64,000 bases of DNA from Fragum whitleyi (lineage: Eukaryota > Mollusca > Bivalvia > Cardiida > Cardiidae). Positions 9,763 through 21,586 of the stretch are shown here, one piece after another; position 1 is the stretch's first letter; each line of letters begins with the position of its first letter. The notes below the pieces were generated by a model. That model was not told the DNA's origin. It ran no database searches and saw nothing but the letters and a program-made list of their open reading frames with translations. The stretch lies in the NCBI GenBank assembly GCA_948146395.1, contig OX411545.1, forward strand, positions 15,551,526-15,615,525, written 5' to 3'. The translations under genes were made by a program, and so were the position numbers.

Positions 9763-11466
9763 ACAAGAGGGCCGTTGGCCCTGGGTCGCTCACCTGAGAA
9801 AAAAGCTTCATTACCTAGGTATGTCCATGCAACCACAGAAAAAGAGATATTCACTTATTCAATCAGATAACATTTGAAATAATCCACCCCCCCTTCTGCT
9901 CCTCACCTGGTCATTATTTATTTAAGCTTTTTTCATAAAAGGTCTGTGATCAGCTAATCTATGCCAGATATACAGGCTGAGTCTGAGACTTTTAAAGTTT
10001 TCTCTAATGAGTTGATCAATCCATGTCAAATATAAAGGATGTAGGGATTCAAAATTCTCAACAAAGCACTCCCCTTCCCCCAAGATGCTCTGCACCTGGT
10101 GAATCTACAGTCATGATTTTAGCTAATTCAATTAATGTCCATATGCTGATCATCCATACCAATTTCCAAGTCTGTAGGACTCCTGGTTCATTAGAAGAAG
10201 CTTGAGGATTTCAAAAATGATCCAAAATACTAACCCCTCCCCAAGACACTCAGCACCTGGTGTACCTACAGTCATGATTTTAGCTATTTTCATTAATGTC
10301 AATATATTGATCACCCATGACAATTTTCAAGTCTGTAGGGTTCCTGATCCAGGAGAAGAATAAGGTTAAAGATTTCAAAACTGATCCAAAGTACTACCCC
10401 CTCCCCTCCAATGCTCCGCATCTGGTGGCCGTACATTCATGGTTTTAGCTATTTTATTTTAGATCCATATGCTTATCATCCATGCCAATATTAAAGTCTG
10501 TAGGGCTCCTGGTTCATTAGAAGATGAAGGTTAAAGTTACAAAATTTTCACAAAAGTACTACCCCCTCCCCCCTGGTGCTCCGCACCTGGTGGCATTACA
10601 GTCATGATTTTAGCTATTTTTATTAAGGTCTATGAGCTAATCCTCCATGCCAATTTTAAAGTCTGTAGGGCTTGTGGTTCAGAAGAAGAAGAAGGTTAAA
10701 GATTACAAAATTTTCACAACAGTTCTACCCTCTCCCCCCCTGGTGCTCCCCACCTGGTGAATCTACAGTCATGATTTTAGCTATTTTTATAAAGGTCCAT
10801 ATGCTGATCATCCATGCCAATATTCAAATCTGTCAGGCTCCCGGTTCAGAAGAAGAAGAATGTTAAAGATTACAAAATTTTCACAAAAGTACTACCCCCT
10901 CCCCCCTGGTGCTCCGCACCTGGCAGCCCAATAGATATGATTTCAACTACTTTTATTAAGGTCTATGGGCTGATCATCCATGCCAATTTTCAAGTCTGTA
11001 GGGCTCCTGGTTCCGAAGAAGAAGAAGCTTAAAGATTACAAAATTTACCCAAAGTACTACCCCCTCCCCCCTGGTGCTCCGCACCTGGTGGCCCAAAAGA
11101 TATGATTTTAGCTATTTTAATTCAGGTCTATGTACTGATCATCTATGTGTAGTTTTAAGTCTGTAGGACTACTGGTTGAGAAGAAGAAGAATTTTAATGA
11201 TTTTCTTTAAATTTCACCTTTTGTTGCCTTAGCAACCAGAGTTTTTCATGGATTTCAATTCTTTTACCTATTTTTGAAGGGGACCACCTAAGCAACATTT
11301 CTGTAAAATTTGGTGTTAATTGGCCTAGTAGTTTAGGAGGAGATGTCGTTTAAAGAAATTGTTGACGGACGCCGGACGACGGATGACGACCGACGACCGA
11401 CTGACGGACACCGGATGAAAGGTGATCACAATAGCTCACATGAGCACTTCGTGCTCAGGTGAGCTA
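9763..11466 (+). mobile_element. Pearl-like element with eight ~165-bp core repeats
   Basis: The 5' end has a small hairpin (GAGGGCCGTTGGCCCTGG) followed by TCGCTCACCTGAG. The 3' end has a GACGG/GACGAC tract at 11365-11425 and a terminal hairpin GAGCACTTCGTGCTC followed by AGGTGAGCTAAAAA. The CTCACCTGAG near the 5' end and CAGGTGAG at the 3' end are complementary. Between them are about eight copies of a 162-168 bp unit (landmark CTCCGCACCTGGTG near 10090, 10250, 10415, 10580, 10748, 10914, 11080). No coding capacity. The same termini recur at 32428 and 61163. Confidence 0.85.
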
Positions 11467-12063
11467 AAAACATTCCTGCCAGGTTTCATCAATAATTAAG
11501 CACAAGAATAATTTGAAGTATTTACACAAATTTTGGACAATTTAACACAATGTACCACATTGCAAGATGGATATATAAGATGATCGCAATTAATAACCCA
11601 CATTAAGCACTTTATGCTCAAGTGAGCTAAAAACTGTTAAAATCATGCTAGTTCTTGAACCATAGTTTAGTTGGTTGTATAGTTGAAGTAGTAATAATTG
11701 TTGAATGTTGTATCTTTGTGGAATGTTGGGGTATAGTTTTCAATACATTCTTTAAGCTCTTCTTTATAGGAGGCAAACTTGTGGTTGCTCTTGTGTGCTG
11801 AAAAATAAATGTAAGATTTGTTTAACAATTAACAGATCGCTGCTGTTAAAAAAAAAATTATTGACCAATCAAAACACTCCTTTAAAATGAGATAAATGTT
11901 GAATTAGATTATTTCCACCATGTTGGTTGAAGTATTTTTTGTAAATGGGTGACTTAGATGTTGAACTTACGGCTCAATGATGCTGTAGTAAGGGCATTTA
12001 GATCTCCTTCAAATGATTAAAATTCTTTGCTGCAAGACCATTACCATATATTTTGCAGATATT

Positions 12064-12306
12064 TGAGTCTTTGCATGACATTTCCTACAATTTGAAATTT
12101 TTGTGAGGTGCATACAGTGAGCAGTGTAGACATGCAGCCACAAACTGTAAATATAAAGTTACCTTATGGTCTACAGATACTTTGAGATCTTATCTATCTA
12201 CAAAACGCAAAGTAAAGACTCTGGTAAGCTTGTGCAGATGAGCAGGCTAGCCACTGTCTTTGCTTTGGGCATATTTAAAACTGTTGAAAATGTCAGGCAC
12301 AGGCTC
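12064..12306. mobile_element. Family A foldback MITE, diverged
   Basis: A degenerate left end (GAGTCTTTGCATGACATTTCC) and a good right end (AGGCACAGGCTCATT). The central hairpin at 12214-12263 has lost several pairs. Confidence 0.7.
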
Positions 12307-13240
12307 ATTTCTAATAACATTTTAGGGGCAGGACTAGTAATACATTTATCAGGGCTTGACACTAACTTAAAAGAAAAAGAGTCAAGCTGACTCCCAACTC
12401 AAGGAGTCAAGGAGTCCATGCTAAAAATAAGGGAGACCTATTTTCATATTTTGGGGAAAAAATTGTGTAAAATAAGAAATTGCTTGAAAAGAAAAATCAA
12501 GTTCTTCTTTTTCAACAATAATTTCCCAAGAATTAAATGATGGCTTTCTCTCACAATGATAATTAGATGCAACCAAATGTTAGATCTTATTATGCAACTT
12601 AGATATGAAACTGAAACTGATATGAAATAGAGTTTATAGGTAGAAAATTGAAGGATATTTTTCTTATCATTCATTTGAGGAAATAAACTATGGCCAAGGA
12701 GTCTATCCGACTCCAAACTTGTCAAATAAAGGAGTCCTTCCCACAAAATAAGGAGTCTCAGACTCCCAGACTCCCCTTAGTGTCGAACCCTGATTATTAA
12801 CCATAAGTACCCAAGTTCATTCTTCTTGTCTATCTGTTCAATGGGTCAAAAGTTTAATTTTCTAGTAAAAGCATTTAATTTTCTAGTAAAAGCTTAAGGA
12901 TGTTTGCTTGCACAATTATGAATTCACTCTCTAAAACCTTCTAGATCATATAATGCCTTTAACATACATATAGAATTTAACTAACTGGATACAATGAAAG
13001 TCCCTGGAAAGATCAAAGAGAGCACAAGTGTGCAGATGACAGGTAGTATTTAGCTGCAGGTCTCAGATAGTAATAATTATTTAGGTGAAATACGGACATA
13101 ATTTTGACAAAAACTGCTTTTTGAATTATCCTCTTGAAAGTATGACTCACTCTTGTAATATTGACAACACATGCTAGGTTTAAAGTTTATTACTACATGC
13201 AATAATGACAGAAATGACAGCCTTCTGAACCTTGAATATT

Positions 13241-14144
13241 TGTGACCTGTCATGCGAAAAGGGACAATCTGGGTAGTGTGTAAAGTGTAGACCCTAGTCA
13301 GACTGCGCGGACTGCGCAGACTGACTAGGGTAGAACATTTTTGCTTTTTTGCTTATTTCTGATTCTAGAATGATTAATCTACCTTTCTATGAAAGAATTT
13401 TTGAAATGTGACACACGGTTGGCCTGTACTAGAACCAATTCTTTTTCAAAACAAGGATCATTCCAGTGAAATTTGGTTGATATCCATCACTTACATTCTG
13501 AGAAAATGATTTTCAAAGTTTCCACTATATAATATATAGAGAAATGACCTCCGCCAAAAAAATGCATATTTTCCATCCAATCACAATAATTTTTTGTAGA
13601 CTGATAAAGGGTCACTCAAGGATAATTCCAGTGAAATTTGGTTGATATCCATCACTTACATTCTGAGAAAATGATTTTCAAAGTTTCCACTATATAACAT
13701 ATAGAGAAATGACCTCCGCCCATAAAATGCATATTTTCCATCAGATCACAATGATTTTTTGTAGACTGATGAAGGGTCACCTAAGGATCATTTATGTAAA
13801 ATTTAATTGGTATCCATCAATTAGAATCTGAGAAAACTCACTTTTTACCATCTTTGGAAATAAGCCACGCCCATTTAATCCATGCTTTTCATTGGATCAA
13901 AATTTCTTGAACAACTTTGAAAGAGGGTCACCCAAGGATCATTCCTGTGAAATTTGGTTGAAATCCATCCAGTAGCTTCTGAGGAGAAGATTTTTAAAGA
14001 AAAGTTTAGGACTGTACGCACACACGGACGGACGGGCGCATGACGGACACAACGCCATGACAATAGCCCCAGGGGCTTTCAGCCAGTGGAGGTAAAAATT
14101 GTACAGAATTCCCAGATGGTCCCTTTTCATGTGACAGGTCACAT
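13241..14144. mobile_element. Family C MITE split by a pearl-like element
   Basis: GTGACCTGTCATGCGAAAAG at 13242 and its complement CTTTTCATGTGACAGGTCAC at 14125-14144 are the termini; the central hairpin is at 13288-13333. The right half is separated from the left by the insertion at about 13437-14095. Confidence 0.8.
13437..14095 (+). mobile_element. Pearl-like element nested in family C MITE
   Basis: Core units of about 173 bp, each with TTGGTTGATATCCATCACTTA-like sequence, then a GGACGGACGGGCG tract and a 3' hairpin AGCCCCAGGGGCT followed by GCCAGTGGAGGTAAAA. A reverse-oriented relative starts at 23472. Confidence 0.7.
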
Positions 14145-14271
14145 TTCTACTTGGTGTTGCACTGATCCCTCAAATCATACTATAATCTCAACCCTTCTGT
14201 CAGATTAGCAAAGGGAAAAAGGAAAATTACATGGATAAGTTATCTAAAAAGGAAATAAACAGCCTAGGAAG

Positions 14272-14765
14272 AACAAGTGCATGTCGTATTGCGATGCAAT
14301 ACAGGAGTCCCCAACCAGATACCAAAAAACCCTTTCTTATTATATAGCTCCTACTTACTAGATCTATAACTGTATACAAAATTTGAAGTTGCTAGCACAT
14401 TAGGTTTTGAACAAAATGTCCCAAACAAAAATATAAGAGTAAAAGCAACCAATGGCAAAAACTCCAAAAGTGGGCGGAGAAGAATGATTCTTGTACATGC
14501 CACTTGTCCTCAATGAGATCTATAAGTGTACCAAGTTTGAAGTTGCTAGCACTGATGGCTCAGGAGATATGGTCCAGACAAAAATGTCAGGATAAAATAC
14601 AACAACGGACAATAACTAAAAAAGTGGATGTGGCAGAGTATCAGTTCTTTTGCATCACACTTCTTCTCAATGAGATCTACCAGTGTACAAAGTTTGAAGT
14701 TGCTAGGGCTTATGATTTAGGAGATAAGTACAGGACAATCAAAGGCCTGAAAGGCCTGAATTGAA
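14272..14765 (+). mobile_element. Pearl-like element, 5' part only
   Basis: It starts with ACAAGTGCATGTCGTATTGC and a GCAATACAGGAGTCCCC hairpin half, exactly as the full element at 38408, then holds about three ~155-bp core units (landmarks AAGTTTGAAGTTGCTAGC). It stops without a GACG tract or 3' hairpin. Confidence 0.75.
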
Positions 14766-15960
14766 GACAGGACTGAATATTAACAATTGGAATGAAAATT
14801 GTGGCGTTTTGAGAAGATCTCTTGAGTGGGAATCAAAAATTTAAAACAATCATTGATGGTTACATATGGAAACTGCACCTTCCTAACAAATGAATATGCT
14901 TTACTTTGAAGACTCATCACTTCCAGATAAACCTATCCCTCTAGCCAATTCAAGCTTAACAAGAGGGTAAATGCCTTAATTGCTATTCATCCCCCAGTGT
15001 AAGTTTTCAATATCCTAAATGAAAAACATTCATTTAACCAACAGAAATATGATGGCAATTTCTGTATTCTAAAAACTCATATGAATTATTGCAACCCTGT
15101 TTTATAAAATTGTATAGATTATCCCAAGCAATCCAATATGATCCAAATCCGATTTTTTCCAGTCAAACTTATTAAGTGGATGTGTAAAAATCTTAAATAA
15201 AATGTAAATCCACATGACACACATTGCTTACCCCTTGATGAAGAGCTGAACATTTCATTGCCATGGTGAATATTGCCCTGAATTGGAAATTTGTTCAAAT
15301 TTCTTTTACATTTATTATCTGATCCAGGATTTGACTAATTATCTCCACATAGAATAAGCAATGAAAGTAATACCAATATTCTTATACTTTTACTAGTCAA
15401 AGTCAATACCAATAAGAAGTATTTTCCCGTACAATAGCTGTAGCTTTTTTTATGAATACCGTTTAAGTTTCTTCCAGGAGTGAAACATTCTATTTCTATT
15501 TTTCCATTGAGATATTTCGATCTCCATTTCAGGTTATTCTCCTTGCATTTAGTCTTACTTAGTAGAAAATTATTTTTACTACAAAATAATATATAAACCT
15601 GTTAAGACAACCAACCTTTAAGGCCTTTTCCACGGGACTGCTTTTCTAGATCAAGATTCGGATTGAACTATCCGGTGAACTATCAATTTTGACAAAACTG
15701 CAAAAATGACAGATCGTAAAATGAAATCCCGAGCTACAGCATTTATCATCTTGAGTAGAATTCTTTCAAAGTCCACTCCACAATGTTACAAATAAATCCA
15801 TTCCAGTTTCCAAAACAGTTTTTGTTATTGTTAGAAAATTGTCGAAAACCAAAGCGGAAACTCAAAACCGGGGTCGCGCATGCGTGTTACTACTGTATAG
15901 GCCATTCGGAACACCACTCGGCCAATCTAACTCATTCGTCACAACTCGGCTGATTCTGTA
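14766..15960. other. No gene or clear repeat seen
   Basis: AT-rich sequence without convincing exons. Composition shifts to a higher GC content after about 15850, where the MITE at 15971 begins. Confidence 0.4.
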
Positions 15961-15970
15961 ACCTACATTT

Positions 15971-16166
15971 AGGGCCAACTTATTTCTCGCCCGCTTTCGG
16001 GTCAGGTGTAGATTGGTCTCACTGTCGAATATCAGAATAGCCTTTTCTAGGCTATTCTGATAGTCCATATGTGGACCAGTCTAGAGCTGGTAGCCCGCTT
16101 TCTGAGAGATACTCTGATATTGCGGGCAACAGTACCCGCCCAGGGTCAGAAATAAGTTGGCCCTTA
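15971..16166. mobile_element. MITE with GGGCCAACTTATTTCT termini
   Basis: GGGCCAACTTATTTCT at 15971 is the complement of AGAAATAAGTTGGCCC ending at 16166. Inner arms (CGCCCGCTTTCGGGTC and ACCCGCCCAGGGTC) are also partly complementary. The right part recurs at 18060-18186 with about 85% similarity by eye. Confidence 0.75.
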
Positions 16167-16839
16167 GATAGATCTGGGACTTCGGAGATCGCCTGACGAT
16201 TGCCGAGTGAATATCACGATCACGATCTGTTGCCGTTTACGGAAATGACCGAGTGGTGTTCCAAATGCTGTACAATATGGATAGACAAAACAAGCCTAAT
16301 AATAAAGTAATTTGATAAGCCATCGAAATTTCTCCGTAAATCCAAGTAAAAATTCAAACCTAGGAAATTCCAAGGGTTTACGAGTTTATTCAAATAGCCT
16401 TGTGCTAAGTTTTTATCCATTTACACTACGACAGGCCCGGGAGACGGATAAATAAAGCAACCTTAAGGACACACAAACACACAATTTTACGAGAAATAGG
16501 GAGTCAAAAATGGGGAACTGATAATAGCTTGCCAATGCTATGCATAAAAACAGTTGTAGGATGCAATTGAAAATGCAAAAGATTGCAGCCGAAAACGCAC
16601 TAAAACAGCACCACTTACGAATGTAAAACACGTTTCTGCAGGCAACTTCTGCATAGATCACGTGTTCACTCCCCTGAGGTTCCGGCCAGAATTTAGGTCA
16701 GCACCAAAATTTTACGGTATATTGCTACACTATTGATTATTTTTGCCGCGTTTATTTTTATGAATGGGTCTACTTTTTTGGGCGTAATGACACATGTAGG
16801 TTTGTTATCAAAATCCCATGGCGACGATCCCTATATTGA
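16167..16839. other. No gene assigned
   Basis: Open frames of 66-82 codons on the minus strand (16220-16661) have no recognisable domain and unremarkable composition. Nothing else was identified. Confidence 0.35.
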
Positions 16840-17880
16840 AAGACAGGTAAACCTGTCTTCAATAAAAATGTAAGGATAGAAACAACAAAGGGCAATAACT
16901 CAAAAGGTGGACATGGCAGAGTGACAGTTCTTGTTCATGACACCTGTCCTCAATGATATCTTTAAGTGTAGCAAGTTTGAAGTTTCTAGCTCTTATGGTT
17001 TAGAAGATATGTTCCGTACAAAAATGTAAAGGTAAAAACAACAAAGGGCAATAACTCAAAAAGTGGGTGTGGCAGAGTAACAGTTCTTGTACATGACACT
17101 TGTCCTCAATGAGATCTATACGTGTACAAAGTTTAAAGTTGCTAGCACTAATAGTTTAGGAGATATGATCCCGACAAGAATGAAAGACTAAGAACAACAA
17201 AGGGCAATAACTCAAAAAAAGGACATGGCAGAGTAACTGTTCTTGTACATGACACTTGTCCTCAATAAGTTCTATCAGTGTAGTAAGTTTGAAGTTGCTA
17301 GCACTAATGGTTTAGGAGATATGATCCGGACAAAAATGTAAGGGTAAAAACAACAAAGGGCAATAACTCAAAAAGTGGGTGTGGCAGAGTTATGGATCTT
17401 GAACATGACACTTCCCCTCAATGAGATCTATATGTGTACAAAGTTTGAAGTAGCTAGCACACATAGTTTAGGAGATATGTTCAGGACAAGAATGTAAGGG
17501 TAAAAACATCAAAGGGCAATAACTCAAAAAGTGGGCTTGGCAGAGTAACAGATCTATAAGTGTACAAAGTTTGAAGTTGCTAGCACACATAATTTAGGAG
17601 GTATGTTCAGGACAAGAATGTAAGGGTAAAAACAACAAAGGGCAATAACTCAAAAAGTGGGCGTGGCAGAGTAATGGTTCTTGAACATGACACTTCTCCT
17701 TAATGAGATCTATAAGTGTACCAAGTTTGAAGTTGCTAGCACATATGGTTTAGAAGATATAGCCCGGACAAAAGTGTGACGGACAGACGGACGGACCGAT
17801 GGACGGACGGACGGACAGACAGACAGAAAGAATCTAGCAAACCTATAGTCCCCCAACTGGTAACCGGTGGGGAACTAATA
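16840..17880 (+). mobile_element. Pearl-like element, 3' part with six core repeats
   Basis: About six units of 155-158 bp, one shortened to about 124 bp (landmark AAGGGCAATAACTCAAAA near 16888, 17046, 17200, 17355, 17513, 17637). Then a GACGGACGGACC tract (17780-17825) and the 3' hairpin CCCCCAACTGGTAACCGGTG, followed by GGGGAACTAATAATG. The 5' terminus is missing. Confidence 0.85.
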
Positions 17881-18059
17881 ATGATTAAAGAATAAAGGTG
17901 TGTCAATGTATAAAAGATAAGAACAATTTATTCTGTAGCTTCCTGCAGGCCTTTCTCTATTCCTCATGCTTGGAAATTATAATGCCATCTTTTGACCTGG
18001 CCAATTGTAGAGATCAACATTAAGGGTCAGTGCAAAACTATTGTAAATGCCTAAACTTC

Positions 18060-18186
18060 TATAGCCTATTCTAGGCTATTCTAATAGTCGATATTTGGAC
18101 CAGTCTATAGCTGTTAGCCAGCTGTCTGAGAGGTACAGTGATTAAGTGGGCAACAATACCCACTAGGGGTCAGAAATAAGTTGGCC
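18060..18186. mobile_element. MITE fragment related to 15971-16166
   Basis: It shares the right-hand part of that MITE, ending in GGGTCAGAAATAAGTTGGCCC. The left terminal repeat is absent. It lies about 220 bp upstream of the C1q coding sequence. Confidence 0.65.
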
Positions 18187-18328
18187 CAATGTCCTGTTCA
18201 CCACAAACAAGCTCATCCATTTATCGAAAGCTTTCATAACTTTGACACAATACTAAATTCACAATAGCTTGACAAGGGTTTGCTGGAAAGAAATGGGATT
18301 TTCTGGTGCCACTGCAATCAGATAAATT

Positions 18329-18338
18329 CTTTATAAAG
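18329..18338 (+). promoter_or_regulatory. Candidate TATA box of the C1q gene
   Basis: CTTTATAAAG, about 75 bp upstream of the ATG at 18410. The spacing fits a short 5' UTR starting near 18360. No other TATA-like element is close. Confidence 0.5.
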
Positions 18339-18409
18339 AGGTCAAACTAGTACTTATCTTAACACAGCAATTGGCCATAGAAGACAGAGCACTGATTGTA
18401 AAGATAAGC

Positions 18410-19285
18410 ATGTGGTTCAAACAAAGTGTTAGGTTTCTGCTTTATATGGTTATTGTTACTTTGATAACTATAGTACAGGGCCAGTCAGCCTTGCAAAATA
18501 CTTCAACTTACAGTGATGCAGATCTTCAAAGGCTTATCACTCAAAAATTTGCAAAAATGGAAGAAAAGCTTTTACATGAATTGGAATATTTGAAAGAACA
18601 GAGTTCAGTGGTAGAGCATATTCCTCCAGAATGCCACACTAAACTAAAGGAGATAGATTTACAAATAGGAAAATTAAACAGTAATTTAGCAAACATGCAA
18701 CAGGAAATATCTGACAACCAGAAACTAATTGAAAGATTGATGCTAGAAAATAAGAAACACAAGGAAAAACTACAAAGACTCAAAACTAAAATAGGGACAA
18801 TGCAGCAAACAAAAGGACAAGTATCAATTCTGGAGACAGACAATTGCACAGACTGTATAAAACATGGGAGACATGAAAGAAGCCTAACAGTATTTGCATT
18901 TTCTACTTATCTCAGTTATAAAATAAACAGTAAAGCATCAGACACTGTGTTGATTTTTGACGGAATTGTTCTGAATGAGGGAAATGGTTACAGTACGCAA
19001 ACTGGTAAATACACTGTATCACAAAGTGGGGTATATGTTTTTCACTTCAGCATAGAATGGACAAATGAAGAAATAGTTGATGTTTGTCTGATGTTAAATG
19101 GCGTCCAAATGAGTTGTGCTGTGGTCAATCCAGTGGGAACGCATGGACAGATGAGTTCAAACACTGTTGTTTTGAAAGCCTCAAGAGGTCAGAGAGTCTG
19201 GATTGAAAATGTATATGGTCAAGGAGAATTCTACGGTCATCCTGATTTTAGACTCACCACATTTTCTGGGTATTTGTTGTATTGA
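18410..19285 (+). CDS. Secreted coiled-coil C1q-domain protein
   Basis: A single open exon of 291 codons. The ATG at 18410 was chosen because the frame extends 13 codons upstream only from a TTG. Residues 8-22 form a hydrophobic signal segment, with likely cleavage after VQG24. Residues about 38-136 are a charged heptad-type coiled coil rich in K, E, L and Q. A CTDC pair at 146-149 could link chains. Residues about 158-291 form a C1q globular domain: AFSTYLS, FDGIVLNEGNGY, then TGKYTVSQSGVYVFHF, ending in FSGYLLY. There is no collagen Gly-X-Y stretch, so this is the short C1q type (C1qDC/caprin-like head), many copies of which occur in bivalves as secreted pattern-recognition lectins. That immune role is inferred from the family. 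The gene converges with GGH and looks intronless, with a TATA-like box upstream. Confidence 0.94.
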   Translation: MWFKQSVRFLLYMVIVTLITIVQGQSALQNTSTYSDADLQRLITQKFAKMEEKLLHELEYLKEQSSVVEHIPPECHTKLKEIDLQIGKLNSNLANMQQEISDNQKLIERLMLENKKHKEKLQRLKTKIGTMQQTKGQVSILETDNCTDCIKHGRHERSLTVFAFSTYLSYKINSKASDTVLIFDGIVLNEGNGYSTQTGKYTVSQSGVYVFHFSIEWTNEEIVDVCLMLNGVQMSCAVVNPVGTHGQMSSNTVVLKASRGQRVWIENVYGQGEFYGHPDFRLTTFSGYLLY

Positions 19286-21133
19286 GCTTGTATGTGAAAA
19301 AAATCAATAACAAGCAGGCAAAAATGGCCTTTATGAATGCTTACATGAGTTCTTGATTGTGCTTAAACCACTCAAATTCAAAATTGGTCCTTTGTTACCA
19401 TTGTACCTTTATTATAATAGTATTCAAGACAAGTAACTATCAACTATTTATACTTTATATACTCGACTTGACATATATGCTAAGTGTAAAAGAAGAATTT
19501 GTTATGAAGGTCATTTTATTCATAATTTGACATCAAAAAGTTTCCATTTTCATTAGGTTATACAAGCCCTTATGACTTGACATTATATTCTGATTTAATT
19601 AGTACTTGACTAATACTTGACTAAAATTCTGTCCAGTTTGGTGTGTGCAAAGGAAGAAATCCTTATTATCAATCTATTAATCATGTTTTCCAATTGAGCA
19701 AACATATCTTTTTGATGAGAAAATCATTGGGTCAGCATTAATTTTTCAAAGAAAACTTGAGGAATTGTCATCATCTTGGCATTGCTATCGTCTATGTTGG
19801 GGTAGGAGTTGGTGTTGGTGTTGGCATGGCAAACTTTAACCATGGTCATATTCTAGATGTCATTGGAGATATCTTCATGAAACCAGGCATGTGTGTACAC
19901 CATCTTGTTAGCAATCCATACTATCCAAGGGGATAACTTTGAATACATTTTTTGTACAAGTTATGCCCCTTTTATTTACTTTTTGAGCTTCTGCATTATC
20001 TAGCATTATCTAGCACTTGCAGACAAACATAATAATTATAATAATAATAAAGACTTTATTTAATGAGGCAGCACAGTTGGGATAACCCAGTCTTCCCTGT
20101 AGGCCTCTACAAATATTTACAAATCAAATTAAACAACAAACAGTTGTTACTATGATACATTTCAACAGATGAGATACCAATTATCAAAGAATTGAAACTG
20201 ATATATAGATCCACAAGTTTAATTTAATTTAAGTGAGTGATCAAAGGTCAATTCTGTCTATACCTGTATAAACAAAATTGACCCTTGATCACCAACTCTT
20301 TATTGCAGGTCTATACCCAGTATAGACAATCCTGCATTCTGTAGAACTGGGGAATAAATGTAACTGTTAAAATATTGAGAAAAGGAGAAAATGCTGATAA
20401 CCAGTGTTGCTCCCTTTACTTCAACTTTCCCTTGATTGAATTACAAATAGGCTTAAGTTAATAATCAAATGAATTCAATCTAAAATTTTGACCAGTCTTC
20501 ATTATTTTAAAAAAGAAGAAATCTTGATTTCACACATTCAATCTCATAATATAACTTGCAGGAAACAGAAGAGACAAATCAAGGGGTCAGTGCAACACCA
20601 CTGCAAGTGCCTATATATTTACATGCACTTACAATAGTGATGCACTAGTCCCTTGAATGAACTGTTGATGACAAGTAGAAACTTTTCTTACCTATAACTC
20701 TTAGTCCAATTATTTTTTTTCAATTTCATAATCTAATATACAATGATCTATTTCCCGTTTGGCTAAGTCTAACATTTAATCTTTAAAATGATTATAATGC
20801 ATTGAACATGCCAATGATGGATAATCAAAACACTTTATCCTCAGCTTGAATTATCTGTAGTTAAAGGGTTTCTGCAACCCAAAGATTAATTTATTTTGAG
20901 TAACAAGTAGAAATAACAGAGTCGTCCATTACAAGTTGTCAAATATTATCCGCTCTACAAAACTATATTTACAAGTTAAAGCACAGCAGCACAAAACAAA
21001 GTGGTTACAGTTTGGTAACTATATACAATAAAAGAAAGTGGTAGTATTTTTGATTCAGGAAATAGTTAAAATATTCATTGAGTTTTTCCCACCGGAGTGC
21101 GACCAATTCAAGAAAGCTGGTTTTAACTTATTC
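19286..21133. other. Convergent intergenic region, C1q 3' to GGH 3'
   Basis: No exon was recognised. It contains a short (AAT)n stretch at 20028-20050 next to a sequence shared with no other place in the window. At 20225-20335 it has a degenerate copy of the GTGAGTGATCAAAGGTCAATT hairpin that is intact at 56552. The expected terminal GGH exon was looked for here on the minus strand without success. Confidence 0.45.
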
Positions 21134-21196
21134 ATGTAAGGGTGTTTGATTCCAAATTTTTGTGCCTGAATAATTTGGAATCAAACACCCTTACAT
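21134..21196. repeat. Near-perfect hairpin
   Basis: TGTAAGGGTGTTTGATTCCA and its complement flank a loop of about 20 bases containing GTGCCTGAAT. The arms are about 23 bp. Confidence 0.85.
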
Positions 21197-21468
21197 ATCA
21201 GAAATACTCAACATTATTGAGAGTAGGTGGTGCTTTTCTTAGATTTAGTCAGAACAAAGAAATTACTATCAAAACCCCTTTTCCTCTGTTTTTTAATTTG
21301 TTTTTCAGTGTTTTTTAGGTTTCATTCCAACAATCTGACTTACATTTTGACCATGTTTGATAAACATTTGGCCAACACACTGTACAAGTACATAGTGAAT
21401 AAGGGAAAAAAATTCTGTGTTTTTCAAAACAACATTTTCATTTTCCATAAGGAATATAATGTTCAACA

Positions 21469-21586
21469 TCTTACTTCCCCCTACAAAAAGGTTGGTCATG
21501 TATTGTGCCACTCTAACAGCCTCAAGATGATGTATCACATAATTTAAGGATTCCATAGATACTCTATTATACTTACTTTCCATAAC
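21469..21586 (-). pseudogene. Partial duplicate of GGH exon 8 with splice donor
   Basis: On the minus strand the stretch reads HHLEAVRVAQYMTNLFVGG and ends at a GTAAGA donor, against HRHEAVRVAQYMANFFVGE and GTAAGT in the real exon 8. The piece before it (21553-21582) copies the donor and about 20 intron bases of another copy. It has no acceptor or 5' half, and a small deletion shifts the frame at its start. It is unlikely to be used as an exon unless spliced from a cryptic acceptor. Confidence 0.85.

Noticed and set aside
16840..17780. Regular repeats that could suggest a CRISPR array
   Set aside because: The whole 155-bp unit repeats without unique spacers, the organism is eukaryotic, and the array is the core of a pearl-like element.
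18371..18409. Upstream extension of the C1q frame
   Set aside because: It begins with TTG; the ATG at 18410 is followed directly by a good signal peptide.
21227..21547. 106-codon open frame on the plus strand
   Set aside because: It overlaps the duplicated GGH exon in antisense; no domain.
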